A stretch of 64,000 nt of DNA, taken from contig NZ_JANJOU010000003.1 in NCBI RefSeq assembly GCF_024594815.1, positions 1-64,000 of the forward strand, written 5' to 3'. Position numbers and translations under genes: made by a program. Origin of the DNA: Roseomonas populi (GTDB lineage: Bacteria; Pseudomonadota; Alphaproteobacteria; Acetobacterales; Acetobacteraceae). Positions 18,149 through 29,210 of the stretch are shown piece after piece (position 1 is the stretch's first letter; every line of letters starts with the position of its first letter). The notes under the pieces were generated by a model. It had not been told where the DNA came from. It worked only from the letters and a program-made list of their open reading frames with translations, and did not search any database.

Positions 18149-19984
18149 TCAGCCCACCGGCTCCGGCGCTTCCAGCAGGGCGCGCCACGGCCCGGGCCGG
18201 GCGGCCAGCTCGGCGGGGGATCCCTGCTCCCGCACCTGCCCCTCGCCCACCACAACGATCCGGTCGAAGCCCCGCAGGGTGGAGAGGCGATGCGCCACCG
18301 CGATCACGGTGCGCCCGCGCATCAGCCGCTCCAGCGCCGCCTGCACCGCCTCCTCGGATTCCGTGTCCAGGGCGGAGGTCGCCTCGTCCAGCAGCAGGAT
18401 CGGCGCGTCCTTCAGCAGGGCGCGGGCGATCGCCAGCCGCTGCCGCTGCCCGCCGGAGAGACGGGCGCCGCGCTGCCCCACCTCCGTCCGGAAGCCCTGC
18501 GGCAGCGCCTCGATGAACTCCCGGCAGTGGGCGGCCTCGGCGGCGCGCAGGACCTCCGCATCCGTCGCGTCCGGGCGGCCGTAGCGGATGTTCTCCAGCA
18601 CGGACCGCTGGAACAGGGAAACATCCTGCGGCACCACCGCCAGCATGGCCGCCAGGCTCGCCTGGGTGGCGCCGGCGATATCCTGCCCGTCGATCAGGAT
18701 GCGCCCGGATCCCGGCGCCCCAAGCCGCTGCAGCAGCGCCAGCGCCGTGGACTTGCCCGAGCCGGAGCGCCCGACCAGCCCGACCCTCTCCCCCGGCGCG
18801 ATGGAGAGGTCGAAGTGCCGCAGCACGTGGCCGCTGCCGGGATAGGCGAAGGAGACGTCCTGGAAGGACACGGCCCCGCCCCGCGCACTGATCGGCGCCG
18901 CGTCCTCCCGGTCAGCCAGGGCATGCGGCACCAGCAGCGCCCGCACCGCCTCGGACAGGCGCGCGACGTGCTGGGTCAGCTCCACCAGCGCCACAGCCAG
19001 ATCGCGGGTGCCGTGCAGGATCACGAAGCCCAGGCCGCAGGCCATCACCACGTCGCCCGTGGTCGCCCGCCCGGCCTGCCAGAGCAGCAGCGCCCAGCAG
19101 AGCAGCCCCACCGTCAGCGCCACCGTCGCCACGGCATGGGCCAGGCGCAGCTTTTCCAGGTAGCGCAGGCTGCGCTTGCGGGAGGCGACCTCCTGCCCGA
19201 CCGTCGTGCCGAAGCGCTGGCGCTCCCGGATCGTGGCGCCGAAGGCGCGGACGAGGCCGATGTTCTGCACCACGTCCACCAGTTCCCCATCCACCGCCGC
19301 GGCTTTCGCGGCGTAGTCCTGGTGCAGGTCGCGCCCGCGCCCGGCGGCCCAGGTGAGCAGCGCGGCCATCCCGGCGGCGATCGTGAACAGCACCCCGGCC
19401 ATCACCGGATCCACCCCCGCCAGGAAGGCGATGGCGACGCAGACCGCGACCATGGGCGGCAGCGCGTTCCAGGTGATGGTGGAGAGAACGGTCCAGGCGG
19501 CATTGGCGGTGGCGCTGATCCGCCCGGCCATCAGCCCCGGCGAGCGCTCCGCGAAGTAGTCCGGCGCGTGGCCTGAGAGGTGGTGGAACAGGTCCGAGCG
19601 CAGGTCGCCCGTAACCCGCGTGAAGCTGTCCGCTGCGATCCAGCCGCCGAGGCGCCAGAGGAGGTTGTCCCCCGCCACGATGGTCCCCAGCACGCCCAGC
19701 GCCATCCAGGGGGCGCCGCCCGCCCCGGGCCCGGCCGCGAGCGTGTCCACCAGGTGCTTCACCGCGTATTGCGAGCCCACGGAGCAGCCCACCGCCGCCA
19801 GCACGGCCGCCAGAACCACGGCGTGCGCCGCCCGGTGCAACAGCACGTAGCGCAGCAGGAAGGCGATGGGCCTCTCGGCATAGGGCAGCAGCGCCACACG
19901 GTCGTCCTGGGATTCGCGTGCAGGAGGGCGGACCAGGCTCTCGGGCCGGGTGGTCCGGGAAGCGCCGAAGACGGTTGCCGACAT
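18149..19984 (-). CDS. ABC exporter, fused permease and ATPase
   Basis: A 611-residue half-transporter of the MsbA/ABCB type. The N-terminal six-helix domain spans about residues 40-330. The ATPase domain has Walker A VGRSGSGKST, signature LSGGQRQR and Walker B ILLLDEATSALD. The start MSATVFGASR has an AGAAGGAC ribosome site; a longer in-frame extension runs into the divergent promoter region and is rejected. It probably exports a lipid-linked or peptide substrate of the cassette; the substrate is not deducible. Confidence 0.9.
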   Translation of the reverse strand: MSATVFGASRTTRPESLVRPPARESQDDRVALLPYAERPIAFLLRYVLLHRAAHAVVLAAVLAAVGCSVGSQYAVKHLVDTLAAGPGAGGAPWMALGVLGTIVAGDNLLWRLGGWIAADSFTRVTGDLRSDLFHHLSGHAPDYFAERSPGLMAGRISATANAAWTVLSTITWNALPPMVAVCVAIAFLAGVDPVMAGVLFTIAAGMAALLTWAAGRGRDLHQDYAAKAAAVDGELVDVVQNIGLVRAFGATIRERQRFGTTVGQEVASRKRSLRYLEKLRLAHAVATVALTVGLLCWALLLWQAGRATTGDVVMACGLGFVILHGTRDLAVALVELTQHVARLSEAVRALLVPHALADREDAAPISARGGAVSFQDVSFAYPGSGHVLRHFDLSIAPGERVGLVGRSGSGKSTALALLQRLGAPGSGRILIDGQDIAGATQASLAAMLAVVPQDVSLFQRSVLENIRYGRPDATDAEVLRAAEAAHCREFIEALPQGFRTEVGQRGARLSGGQRQRLAIARALLKDAPILLLDEATSALDTESEEAVQAALERLMRGRTVIAVAHRLSTLRGFDRIVVVGEGQVREQGSPAELAARPGPWRALLEAPEPVG

Positions 19985-20243
19985 GCAGAGTCCTTCTCGC
20001 CCGGTCCCGACGGAGCCGGGACGCGATCCTTCCGAGAGACGTGCCTTCCCTCCCCTTCCAGCCGCCGCGCGCGGCCGGACCGGCCCTTGCCGGGCCCTGC
20101 GGAAGGGCAAAGCGCCTGGAACGGCATCAGTTTCTGGCGGGATTGGGGTGCAACTGCCCCTTTTCAGCCGCATTCCCTGCGTTGGGAGGCAGAAGACAAG
20201 AAAAGTTAAGCGGCGGGAGGCGCCCCTTGCAGGAGAAGCCGTG

Positions 20244-21317
20244 ATGCGTATTGCCCAGGTTGCACCGCTGCACGAGGCCGTTCCCCCCAAGCTCTATGGC
20301 GGGACAGAGCGGATCGTCTCCTTCCTCACGGAAGCGCTGGTGGAGCGCGGCCACGAGGTCACGCTCTTCGCGACCGCGGACGCGGTGACGAAGGCGAACC
20401 TCGTCCCGATGCGCGACAAGGCCCTACGCCTGGACCCCACAGTTAGGGACTGCTGCGCCCCCCACATGCTGATGCTGGAGACGGTGGCGCGCCGGGCGGC
20501 GGAGTTCGACGCCATCCACTTCCACCTGGACTACCTGCCCTTCTCCCTCTTCAGCCGGCAATCCGTGCCCTGGGTGACGACGCTGCACGGCCGCCTGGAC
20601 CTGCCGGAGCTGGAGCCGGTCTTCGACGCCTTCCCGGAGGCGCGGGTGGTCTCCATCTCCGACGCCCAGCGCCGCCCCCTGCCCCGGGCCAACTGGGCCG
20701 CCACGATCCACCACGGCCTGCCGCGCGACCTGCTGACGCCCCAGGGGAGCCCATCCGGCGATGGCTCGGATGGATATCTCGCCTTCCTCGGCCGCATCTG
20801 CCCGGAGAAGCGGCCTGACCGCGCCATCAAGATCGCGTCCCTCTCCGGCGTGCCGCTGAAGATGGCCGCAAAGGTGGACAAGGTGGACGCCGAGTACTTC
20901 GCGAAGGAGATCGAGCCCCTGCTCGGCGGCGCCGACGTCGATTTCGTGGGCGAGATCTGCGACATCCGGAAGCCCGGCTTCCTCTCCGGCGCCCGCGCCC
21001 TGCTGCTGCCGATCGACTGGCCTGAACCCTTTGGGCTGGTGATGATCGAGGCAATGGCCTGCGGCACCCCCGTGATCGCCTATCCCGCCGGCTCCGTGCC
21101 GGAGGTGGTGGAGGACGGGCTGACGGGCTTCATCGTCCGCAACGAGGAGGAGGCCGCCGCCGCCGTGGCCCGGCTGCCCACCCTGGACCGCGCCCGCATC
21201 CGCCGCCGCTTTGAGGAGCGCTTCACCGCCGACCGCATGGCCGCGGACTACGAGGCGCTGTACGAGCGGATGATGACGGAGACCCGCCCGCGCATCCGTC
21301 TGGCCGCCGGGGACTGA
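20244..21317 (+). CDS. Glycosyltransferase family 4
   Basis: A 357-residue GT-B retaining glycosyltransferase. The N-terminal acceptor domain has PPKLYGGTERIV, and the donor domain carries the E-x7-E motif in EPFGLVMIEAMACGTPV. An AGGAGAAG ribosome site precedes the ATG at 20244; longer in-frame versions lack one. It is divergent from the ABC exporter across 259 bp. The sugar transferred is unknown. The gly-gly-thr sugar-nucleotide loop resembles members annotated in sucrose/trehalose-type or EPS pathways, so I leave it unnamed. Confidence 0.9.
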   Translation: MRIAQVAPLHEAVPPKLYGGTERIVSFLTEALVERGHEVTLFATADAVTKANLVPMRDKALRLDPTVRDCCAPHMLMLETVARRAAEFDAIHFHLDYLPFSLFSRQSVPWVTTLHGRLDLPELEPVFDAFPEARVVSISDAQRRPLPRANWAATIHHGLPRDLLTPQGSPSGDGSDGYLAFLGRICPEKRPDRAIKIASLSGVPLKMAAKVDKVDAEYFAKEIEPLLGGADVDFVGEICDIRKPGFLSGARALLLPIDWPEPFGLVMIEAMACGTPVIAYPAGSVPEVVEDGLTGFIVRNEEEAAAAVARLPTLDRARIRRRFEERFTADRMAADYEALYERMMTETRPRIRLAAGD

Positions 21318-21357
21318 GGCAGCTCCGGCTCAAGGCCTCACGCCGAAAGGCAGCGCC

Positions 21358-22914
21358 CTACAGCGTTGCCTCCTGAAGGGGCGGTAGGGCCAGCCGGCCC
21401 TCCAGAGCCCGGCCCAGCGCTTCCTCCAGCCCCCAGGGCGCAAGGGTGAAGCGCTGGTGCCGCGCTGCCAGCGGGTCGTCCGCCGGCGGCTCGCCGATAG
21501 CCCGAGGATCCACGTCCGTCACGGTGGAGCGGTCAAGGTAATCCCAGCTCGCCCCGGCGCGGGGGTGATGAAAGGTGATGGTCGGCCGCCGCAGCAGCCA
21601 GGAAGTGATCATCGCCCCCGTGCCGCGTGTGGTCAGCGCCAGGTCGCAGCGGGCCAGCACCGGCACCTTCCCCGCCGCGGACCGGCCGAAGATCCGCATC
21701 TGCTCCGCCAGCGGCACCTCCAGCCCTTCCGTGATGGCGGCAGCCATGGCTTCGATCCGTCCCATCACCTCCTTGTCCTTGGGGGTGGGCGGGCCGGAAA
21801 GGGTCCAGCCGTCCCACACCACCTCCAGCTCCAGCCCCGCCGCCGCGCAGGCGGCGCCGAGGCGGCGGAGGACGTAGCGAAAAGCCTCCACCGCGTTCAC
21901 CACGCGCTGCCGCTCCGCATCCAGCGAGATCATCACTCGGAACCGTCCTGACGGTCCGGGCGGCACGCCCTCGATCAACGGTGCCAGCCGCACCGAGAGC
22001 CAGGCCGCGTCCGGATAGCCGCCGAAGCGATAGACGCGATGCGCGTCCAGCCCGGAGAGGAGGACGGTGTCCGTCAGGCGGTCGCTCCCCACGCTCAGCC
22101 GGTCCAACGACGCCAGGGTGGGAAAGACCGCGAAGGGGTCCATGGCGCAGAGGTCCGGCGCCACGAGCAGCATCCCGCCCTTCTCCCCGAAGCCGAGGAT
22201 GGCCGCCTCCTGCTCGTCCAGATAGGCCAGGCTCTGGCGGAGGTAGTGGCTCGGGCGGTTGTCGCCGATCAGAAAGGCCCGGCGCAGCCCGCCCCGCGTG
22301 GCCCGGCGGAGCCAGCCCGCCCAGGGCAGCGGGCGGAGCAGGAACCCTTCCAGCACGGTCCGCAGCGTGCCGCGCATGTCCAGCCGGAAATCGGTGAGGA
22401 CCAGGAAGAGCCGCTCAACCGGGTGGAACAGGCCCACGGGCATGTAGCCGATGGAGACCAGCAGGAGCAGCCGCCCCCCGTCCAGGCAGGGCGTGATCTG
22501 GAGGTGCTGGAACGGCACGCTGCCGAGGACCAGCGCCTCCTGCCCCGAAACCGGCGCGGGAATGCTGCGCCCGTCCTCATGCACCAGGAAGGCGGCGTTC
22601 AGGGCCTTGTAGCGGGCCATCCAGGTGCGGTGGGCGTAGGCGGCCCGGATCCGCCCGTGCAGCGCCTCGTCCTGGCCATGCGGCCCATCCCCGGGGCCGA
22701 GGGGGCCGAAGAGGTCCACCACCTCGCAGGCCGCGGTGAGGGCCGCTGGCCCGTACTTAGGGTCCGGCTCCCGCCCGGGGTAGCGGAAGTGCCGCAGGTC
22801 CAGCCCGCAGAGCGCGGCCATGTCGCGCGCCGCCCGCAGCGCCGCATCGCGCCGGGCCTGCCCTGAGAGCGCCGGCGCCGCGGGGATGATCGGGTCGGGG
22901 CCGGGTTCCTCCAT
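21358..22914 (-). CDS. Unnamed large protein, paralogue of the GT61-fusion C-terminus
   Basis: A 518-residue product that I do not recognise. From about residue 60 onward it aligns without major gaps to residues about 425-870 of the neighbouring GT61-fusion protein, with conserved blocks such as CEVVD..GPLGPG, APDLCA.DPFAV.P, MISLDA and [10 protein letters not shown]. The last block, with the preceding CDLALTTRGTGA, recalls the donor-site loop of GT-B enzymes, so a glycosyltransferase-like fold is an inference. No signal peptide or clear transmembrane helix. No good ribosome site precedes the ATG, so the start is uncertain. Confidence 0.75.
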   Translation of the reverse strand: MEEPGPDPIIPAAPALSGQARRDAALRAARDMAALCGLDLRHFRYPGREPDPKYGPAALTAACEVVDLFGPLGPGDGPHGQDEALHGRIRAAYAHRTWMARYKALNAAFLVHEDGRSIPAPVSGQEALVLGSVPFQHLQITPCLDGGRLLLLVSIGYMPVGLFHPVERLFLVLTDFRLDMRGTLRTVLEGFLLRPLPWAGWLRRATRGGLRRAFLIGDNRPSHYLRQSLAYLDEQEAAILGFGEKGGMLLVAPDLCAMDPFAVFPTLASLDRLSVGSDRLTDTVLLSGLDAHRVYRFGGYPDAAWLSVRLAPLIEGVPPGPSGRFRVMISLDAERQRVVNAVEAFRYVLRRLGAACAAAGLELEVVWDGWTLSGPPTPKDKEVMGRIEAMAAAITEGLEVPLAEQMRIFGRSAAGKVPVLARCDLALTTRGTGAMITSWLLRRPTITFHHPRAGASWDYLDRSTVTDVDPRAIGEPPADDPLAARHQRFTLAPWGLEEALGRALEGRLALPPLQEATL

Positions 22915-23087
22915 TCGCGCAAACTGGCAGGAGGGGTGGGAACGGGAAAGGGCGCGCCTCGGCCTGCGCAGAAGGCTTTACTAACCGGCCGCCAGCTCTC
23001 CGCACCGCACCCAGGCCCGCCGCATTTCCGGGACGAGGCTGTCGGGCGAGCGGATGCCTCTCCGACGCGTCGCGGACGAGGCCTCCG

Positions 23088-25736
23088 TCATCGGCCTTCC
23101 GGCGGCGGGTGGGTCGGGCGGATATCCAGCCGGGCACCAGCCGCGCGGCGCAGGGCGTCCTCCACGCCCCAGGGAGCGAGGAGGACGCGGTTCCCTCTGT
23201 CCTCCCCGGGGGCATCGGCGAGGGCACGGGGGTCGATCTCGTGCGCCGTGGCCTCGTCCAGCTCGACGCGCCGGGCGCCGTTGCGGGCCCAGGTGATGGT
23301 CGGGCGGCGCAGCAGCCAGGAGGAGAGCTGGGTGATGACGCCTTGCGCCGAGACGACGAGGTCGCAGCGCAGGATCTCCGGCAGCTTCTCAAGGGGGGAG
23401 AGGCCGAAGACGCGCCGCTGCTCCCCGATCGGGGCGTCCAGCCCGTCGAGGATGGCGGCGACGAGGGGTTCGGCACGCCCGGCGACCGTATCCGCCTCCC
23501 AGGGGCGCGCGGGGGCTGCCCAGGCATCCCAGACAAGGTCGAGGGCGCTGCCATCCCTCGCGCAGGCCTCGGCCAGGGTGCGCAGAAGGGAGCGGAGGGC
23601 TTCCGGCTCGTTCGCGGTGCGGCGGCCATCCGCGTCGAGGGAGATCATGGCGCAGTAGCGCCGCCCCGGCGGGGGCGGCGGGGCGGCGGCGATCAGCGGT
23701 GCGAGGCGGCGGCGCAGCCAGGCGGCGTCTGGGTAGAAGTTGGCGCGATAGACGCGGTGCGCGTCGTAGCCGCCCGCGAGCAGCGCGTCGGTGAGGCGGT
23801 CCCCGGGGAGGGTGAGGCGGTCGAGCTGGGCGAGAGAGGGAAGCACCGCGAAGGGGTCGAGGGCGCAGAGGTCCGGCGCCGCCACGAGAAGCCCGCCGTC
23901 GCGCACGAAGGCGCGGATCGCCGCCTCCTCTCGGTCGAGCCAAGCGAGGCTTTGGCGGATGAAGTGGCCGGGGTGCTGGTCGGCGATGACGAGGGCGCGG
24001 CGCAGGCCGGCGCCGGTGGCGCGGCGCATCCAGTCGAGCCAGAGGCCCGGGCGGGAAAGTAGGTGCTCGAGGAGGGTTCGCAGCGCGGCGCGCGGGTCGG
24101 GCGCATGGGCGGAGAGGACGAGGAAAAGGCTGTCGGCGGGGTGGTAGAGGCCGACCGGCACGGGGCCGAGGGCGACGAGGAGGAGTGGCCGGTCGCCGTC
24201 GAGAAGGAGCGACACCTGATACTGCCCCAGGGGCAGGCTGCCGAGCAGGGCGGCCTCCCCGCCGCTCAGGGGAGCGGGGATGTGCCGGTGCGGGACATGC
24301 GCGAGGAAAGCCTCGTTGAGCGCCCGGGCGCGCTCTAGCCAGGCCTTGCGCGCCCAGGCTGCGCGGATGCGGGCACGAAGAGCCGGGTCAGCGCCGTGCG
24401 GGCCAGCGCCGGGGCCGAGAGGGCCGAGGACGTCCACCACCTCGCAGGACCCGACCAGGGCGGCGGCGCCGGGCTTCGGGCGGGAAAACTGGCCGGGATC
24501 GATGCCGAGAAGGGAGGCGAGACCTTCGGCGGCGTCGCCCGCTACCGCCTTCTCGCGGCGGCGGGCGGCCTCCACGGCGTCGGTCCAGCCCTGCACGAGA
24601 CCCTGCGGCTCGGCCAGCAGGGCGACGCCGGCGGCGGTGCGCGCGACCGTCGCGGCATCGCCCTCGGGGTCGTGGTGGCGGTGCCGGAGCGTGGCGCGGT
24701 GGGCGATCCAGCGGCGGAGATCGAGGCGGGCGGCCTCGCGGAAGGCGCGGGCGTCCCAATGGGGGGCGAGGTCGATTCCGAGGCGCTCCCCGAGCATCGG
24801 GAGGAGACGGTCGGGGTCGAGGGCCGTGATGCCGGTGCCAGCATCGGGCAGGCCGTCGCGCCGCATTCCCTCCACCTGGCCCGCGGTTGCGTCGAGCCAG
24901 GCGGCGTCTGGGGAGCGCGCGGAGACGGCGGCCTCGGCCATGCGCTCCCCGGGGCGGCGAACGAGGACGTCGACGGACGCGGCGACGCGGCCGACAAGCT
25001 GCAAACCGTGCAGCGCGGACCCTTCGGAGAAGAGGAGGCGGCCGGCGGAGCGGTACAGGCGGATCTGCGCGGCGACCGGCAGGGCCTCGGGATGGGCCAC
25101 GACAACCCCGGCCGCGGCAAGGACGGAGTCGATGAAGGCCTCCCCCGCGATCCTGCCTTCAAGGCTCCGCGGCGTGACGCGCGCGCGGGAGAGGAGGACG
25201 GTGCGGCCGGCGAGGTCGGGGTCGGCCGGGCCGGCGACGGCAGCATCCAGCAGGTCGAGATAGGCGGGGTCGGGGGGCGGGCCGTGCATCCGCTCGGCCT
25301 GGGGGAGGACGTGGAGGGTGCGGACCGTCACCGGCTCCCGCACGAGAACGACGCGATCGCGCCCGACGCCCCAGGCGTCCAGGATGGCCCAGAAGAAGCC
25401 GGGCGGGCTGTCGCCACGCGGATCCGGCGTGAAGAGGAGTGGGAGGCCGGGCCAGCTTCGGGCGGAAGCGAGAATCCGCATGCCGAAATCGACGATCGCG
25501 TGGCCGAAATGGAAGCACCAGGGGCCGCACCAGGCGGCTTCCGCGATGGCGGGAAGAGGGCCGGCGGGCGGGTCGGGCGCGGTGTCGTAGGGAGTGGGGT
25601 GAAGGCCGCGGCAGTGGCGCGCGTCCACCTGGGCAGCGAAGTCGGGCCAGATCGGGCCGGTCTTCAGCTCGTGGGGCTCGGGCCTCCAGCCCATGGCGGC
25701 GGTCGGGGCGACGATGACGTCGCGAAAGCTCGGCAT
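23088..25736 (-). CDS. GT61 glycosyltransferase fused to an unnamed domain
   Basis: An 882-residue fusion. Residues about 1-330 resemble glycosyltransferase family 61, with [35 protein letters not shown] and [16 protein letters not shown]. Residues about 425-870 are the same domain as the free-standing 518-residue neighbour. A histidine/arginine-rich linker ([10 protein letters not shown]) lies between them. The ATG at 25734-25736 sits only 10 bp beyond a strong hairpin that follows tuf copy 2 and has no evident ribosome site; ATG at 25694 is an alternative. Probably cotranscribed with, or attenuated from, tuf. Confidence 0.82.
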   Translation of the reverse strand: MPSFRDVIVAPTAAMGWRPEPHELKTGPIWPDFAAQVDARHCRGLHPTPYDTAPDPPAGPLPAIAEAAWCGPWCFHFGHAIVDFGMRILASARSWPGLPLLFTPDPRGDSPPGFFWAILDAWGVGRDRVVLVREPVTVRTLHVLPQAERMHGPPPDPAYLDLLDAAVAGPADPDLAGRTVLLSRARVTPRSLEGRIAGEAFIDSVLAAAGVVVAHPEALPVAAQIRLYRSAGRLLFSEGSALHGLQLVGRVAASVDVLVRRPGERMAEAAVSARSPDAAWLDATAGQVEGMRRDGLPDAGTGITALDPDRLLPMLGERLGIDLAPHWDARAFREAARLDLRRWIAHRATLRHRHHDPEGDAATVARTAAGVALLAEPQGLVQGWTDAVEAARRREKAVAGDAAEGLASLLGIDPGQFSRPKPGAAALVGSCEVVDVLGPLGPGAGPHGADPALRARIRAAWARKAWLERARALNEAFLAHVPHRHIPAPLSGGEAALLGSLPLGQYQVSLLLDGDRPLLLVALGPVPVGLYHPADSLFLVLSAHAPDPRAALRTLLEHLLSRPGLWLDWMRRATGAGLRRALVIADQHPGHFIRQSLAWLDREEAAIRAFVRDGGLLVAAPDLCALDPFAVLPSLAQLDRLTLPGDRLTDALLAGGYDAHRVYRANFYPDAAWLRRRLAPLIAAAPPPPPGRRYCAMISLDADGRRTANEPEALRSLLRTLAEACARDGSALDLVWDAWAAPARPWEADTVAGRAEPLVAAILDGLDAPIGEQRRVFGLSPLEKLPEILRCDLVVSAQGVITQLSSWLLRRPTITWARNGARRVELDEATAHEIDPRALADAPGEDRGNRVLLAPWGVEDALRRAAGARLDIRPTHPPPEGR

Positions 25737-25746
25737 CGCCGGAGAT

Positions 25747-25775
25747 GAGGAGGGGCGGCGGTGCCGCCCCTCCTC
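25747..25775 (-). terminator. Terminator-like hairpin after tuf copy 2
   Basis: A perfect 13-bp stem (25747-25759 with 25763-25775) with a 3-nt loop starts 7 bp after the tuf stop. It lacks a T-run on the minus strand (ATCT follows). It separates tuf from the GT61-fusion gene, whose start codon lies 10 bp further on. Confidence 0.65.
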
Positions 25776-25782
25776 GGTCGGA

Positions 25783-26970
<1,188 letters not shown>

Positions 26971-27106
26971 TCGCGTCGCGTCCTATCTCTCCGGGGGCCG
27001 GGCAGGCCCCCTGCCTGCGGGTGCAGGGCCTGTTGTGATCGCTAGGTGGTGATGAAGGCGGCGCTTTTCAGGCCCCGGGAAGGGCCGGGCCGCCTAGCAG
27101 CGCGGT

Positions 27107-27180
27107 TGGAGCGGGTGACGGGAATCGAACCCGCATTGCCAGCTTGGAAGGCTGGAACTCTACCATTGAGTTACACCCGC
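27107..27180 (-). tRNA. tRNA-Gly (anticodon TCC)
   Basis: Acceptor GCGGGTG pairs CACCCGC, the anticodon stem CCAGC/GCTGG encloses loop CTTCCAA, and the T-arm GCGGG/CCCGT closes normally. Discriminator T and 3' CCA are encoded. It lies between tRNA-Tyr and tuf copy 2. Confidence 0.96.
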
Positions 27181-27248
27181 CGACCGAACCCGCCGGCCCG
27201 GGATGGACCGCCGCGCGCGCACCGCGCCGAACAGGGGGATGGGACACA

Positions 27249-27331
27249 TGGAGGGGGTTGGATTCGAACCAACGTAGGCGCGAGCCAACGGATTTACAGT
27301 CCGTCCCCTTTAGCCACTCGGGCACCCCTCC
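27249..27331 (-). tRNA. tRNA-Tyr (anticodon GTA)
   Basis: A class II tRNA with a long variable arm. Acceptor GGAGGGG pairs CCCCTCC, the anticodon loop is CTGTAAA and the discriminator is A. The CCA end is not encoded here (TGT follows). It is in the conserved tRNA-Tyr/tRNA-Gly/tuf order. Confidence 0.95.
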
Positions 27332-27469
27332 ACAGGGTGTCCCCAACCCTGACGGGCGGGAGCCGGGGGACTATCCGAGAAGAGGCGGCCCTGTCAACGC
27401 ATGTGGATCATGCGCGGTGCGTTCCGTAGGATGCCTTGCGGCGGGCGCCGCGATTTGCAGGATGCCGCC

Positions 27470-28552
27470 ATGTCACCGCCCCGCAGGCCCCACGGCCCCC
27501 GTTCTTCCAATGCCTCGGGCAATCCCCCCGGCGGTCCCGGCACCGGCAAGCCCAGCCGCCCCCGCGCCTTCGACGGCAAGCGGGGCTGGAAGGGCGGGGA
27601 GCCGCCCGCCCCCGGGGAACGCGCGCCCGGCAAGCCGCCCGTGGCCCCGCGCCAGGCCCGCCCCGGGTCGCGCCCCGAATTCCAGCGGCCAGAGTTCCCG
27701 CGGCAGGAGTTCCATCGCGGCGAATCCGGCCCGCCGACACGGCGCGATTCCGCTTCCCCTTCCGCCGGCCGCGGCCGCCCGGATTCGCCGCGCCCGGACC
27801 GGCGCGAGGAGGACCGCGCCCCCGCCAACACCCTGTGGCTGCACGGGCTTCACGCGGTGGCGGCGGCCTTGCTGAACCCCCGCCGCCGCCTGCGCCGCCT
27901 GCTGCTGACGGCGGATGCCGAGGCCGCGCTGAAGGAGCGCCTGCCGGAAGGCACCTTCGCCGCCCGCAAGCTCCAGCCGGAGCGGGTGGAGGACCGCGCC
28001 CGGTTCCACACCTTCCTGCCCGAGGATTCGGTCCACCAGGGCGCCGCCCTGCTGGCGGAGCCCCTGCCCCAGGTGGCGCTGGACGATGCGCTGAAGGCCT
28101 CGGACGGCCCCGTGCTGCTGCTGGACCAGGTGACGGACCCGCGTAACGTCGGCGCCATCCTGCGCGCCGCCGCCGCCTTCGGCGCAGCCGCCGTGGTGGT
28201 GCAGGACCGCCACGCCCCGCCGGAGACGGGCGCCCTGGCCCGCGCCGCCTCCGGCGCGCTGGAGATCGTGCCGATGGTGCGGGAGGTGAACCTGTCCCGC
28301 GCCATCCGCCACCTGCAGGATGGCGGCGCGTGGGTGCTGGGCCTGGCCGGCGAGGCGGGGCGCACCCTGGCCGAGGCGAAGCCGACGGACCGGCGCGTCG
28401 GGCTGGTCCTCGGCGCCGAGGGCGGTGGGCTGCGGCGCCTGCAGCGCGAGACCTGCGACGAGCTGGTGCGCCTGCCGATCACGGAGGCAATGGAGAGCCT
28501 GAACGTGGCCTCTGCCGCCGCGGTCGCCCTATACGAGTTGCGTCGGGCGTGA
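27470..28552 (+). CDS. rlmB: 23S rRNA (guanosine-2'-O)-methyltransferase RlmB
   Basis: A SpoU/TrmH-superfamily 2'-O-methyltransferase, expected to modify G2251 of 23S rRNA. Residues about 1-110 are a disordered, Pro/Arg-rich extension; then a substrate-binding domain (LWLHGLHAVAAALLN) and the trefoil-knot SAM domain with LLLDQVTDPRNVGAILRAA, VLGAEGGGLRR and LPITEAMESLNVASAAAVAL. The start MSPPRRPHGPR has an AGGAT site; earlier in-frame starts are possible. It is divergent from the tRNA-Tyr/Gly-tuf unit. Confidence 0.9.
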   Translation: MSPPRRPHGPRSSNASGNPPGGPGTGKPSRPRAFDGKRGWKGGEPPAPGERAPGKPPVAPRQARPGSRPEFQRPEFPRQEFHRGESGPPTRRDSASPSAGRGRPDSPRPDRREEDRAPANTLWLHGLHAVAAALLNPRRRLRRLLLTADAEAALKERLPEGTFAARKLQPERVEDRARFHTFLPEDSVHQGAALLAEPLPQVALDDALKASDGPVLLLDQVTDPRNVGAILRAAAAFGAAAVVVQDRHAPPETGALARAASGALEIVPMVREVNLSRAIRHLQDGGAWVLGLAGEAGRTLAEAKPTDRRVGLVLGAEGGGLRRLQRETCDELVRLPITEAMESLNVASAAAVALYELRRA

Positions 28553-28647
28553 TTACCGGGCGTTAACCCCCGGCGCCGTAGGTTGGGACCAGCACCCGAG
28601 AGGGGCCGTCCCGTGCCAGAAGGGCTTTCCGGAGGAGGAAACCCTTC

Positions 28648-28911
28648 ATGCAGCCCAACTCCCGCCGTTTCGGAGAAGCCGTGGCTGTCCCCGGCGCCTG
28701 GCACGACCTGCCGGACGACCTTCAGCTCACCCTCGCCCGCGAGGCGCTGCGGCGCGCGGCGGAAACCCTTGCAGAGCACGCGGAACTCCTGGCCGCGGAG
28801 ATGGAGAATGGCACCCTGCTGGATCAGGGCGGGCCGGAGGCGCTGCGCCTCTTTGCCGCCGTGGTGCGGGCCACCAACCGGGATGGATTCGCAACTGTTG
28901 GGAATGCGTGA
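28648..28911 (+). CDS. Small conserved-looking hypothetical protein
   Basis: An 87-residue product with a strong GGAGGAGGAA ribosome site 7 bp before its ATG, which is the main reason to call it a gene. It is largely helical (DDLQLTLAREALRRAAETLAE) and acidic, with no signal peptide or metal motif. I do not recognise the family. It lies 95 bp downstream of rlmB. Confidence 0.65.
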   Translation: MQPNSRRFGEAVAVPGAWHDLPDDLQLTLAREALRRAAETLAEHAELLAAEMENGTLLDQGGPEALRLFAAVVRATNRDGFATVGNA

Positions 28912-29040
28912 ACCGTAACCCCACCCGTCCGGCACGCCTGCCCTCCACTTCCTGCATGCATGAAAACCTGGACATGCTGCAATGCAGCATCCACCTTGCG
29001 TGTGGGGATAGGGAGGAACAGAAGCAAAAGGTTCTGTCCC

Positions 29041-29160
29041 ATGATGATCGCCTCTGCCTTCGCTCTCGTTGGCTTGGTGGCCGCTCGTATGGCCACCCAC
29101 ATTGTGGTCGGGCACTCCGACGAGATCCGCCACCTGCCGCGCCTCTCGCAGGACGCCTGA
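29041..29160 (+). CDS. Possible small membrane protein
   Basis: A 39-residue frame beginning MMIASAFALVGLVAARMATH, predicted to be one transmembrane helix followed by a polar tail. An AAGG lies about 14 bp upstream. There is no homologue I can name, so this is a tentative call. Confidence 0.3.
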   Translation: MMIASAFALVGLVAARMATHIVVGHSDEIRHLPRLSQDA

Positions 29161-29210
29161 TCCGAACCGTACCGCGCCCGGGACCTTCCCGGGCGCAGGT
29201 CGGCCGATCC

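Noticed and set aside
23088-25736. CRISPR-like or tandem repeats in the repetitive-looking glycan genes
   Set aside because: The apparent repetition is codon bias and paralogy between two proteins; there are no spaced direct repeats.
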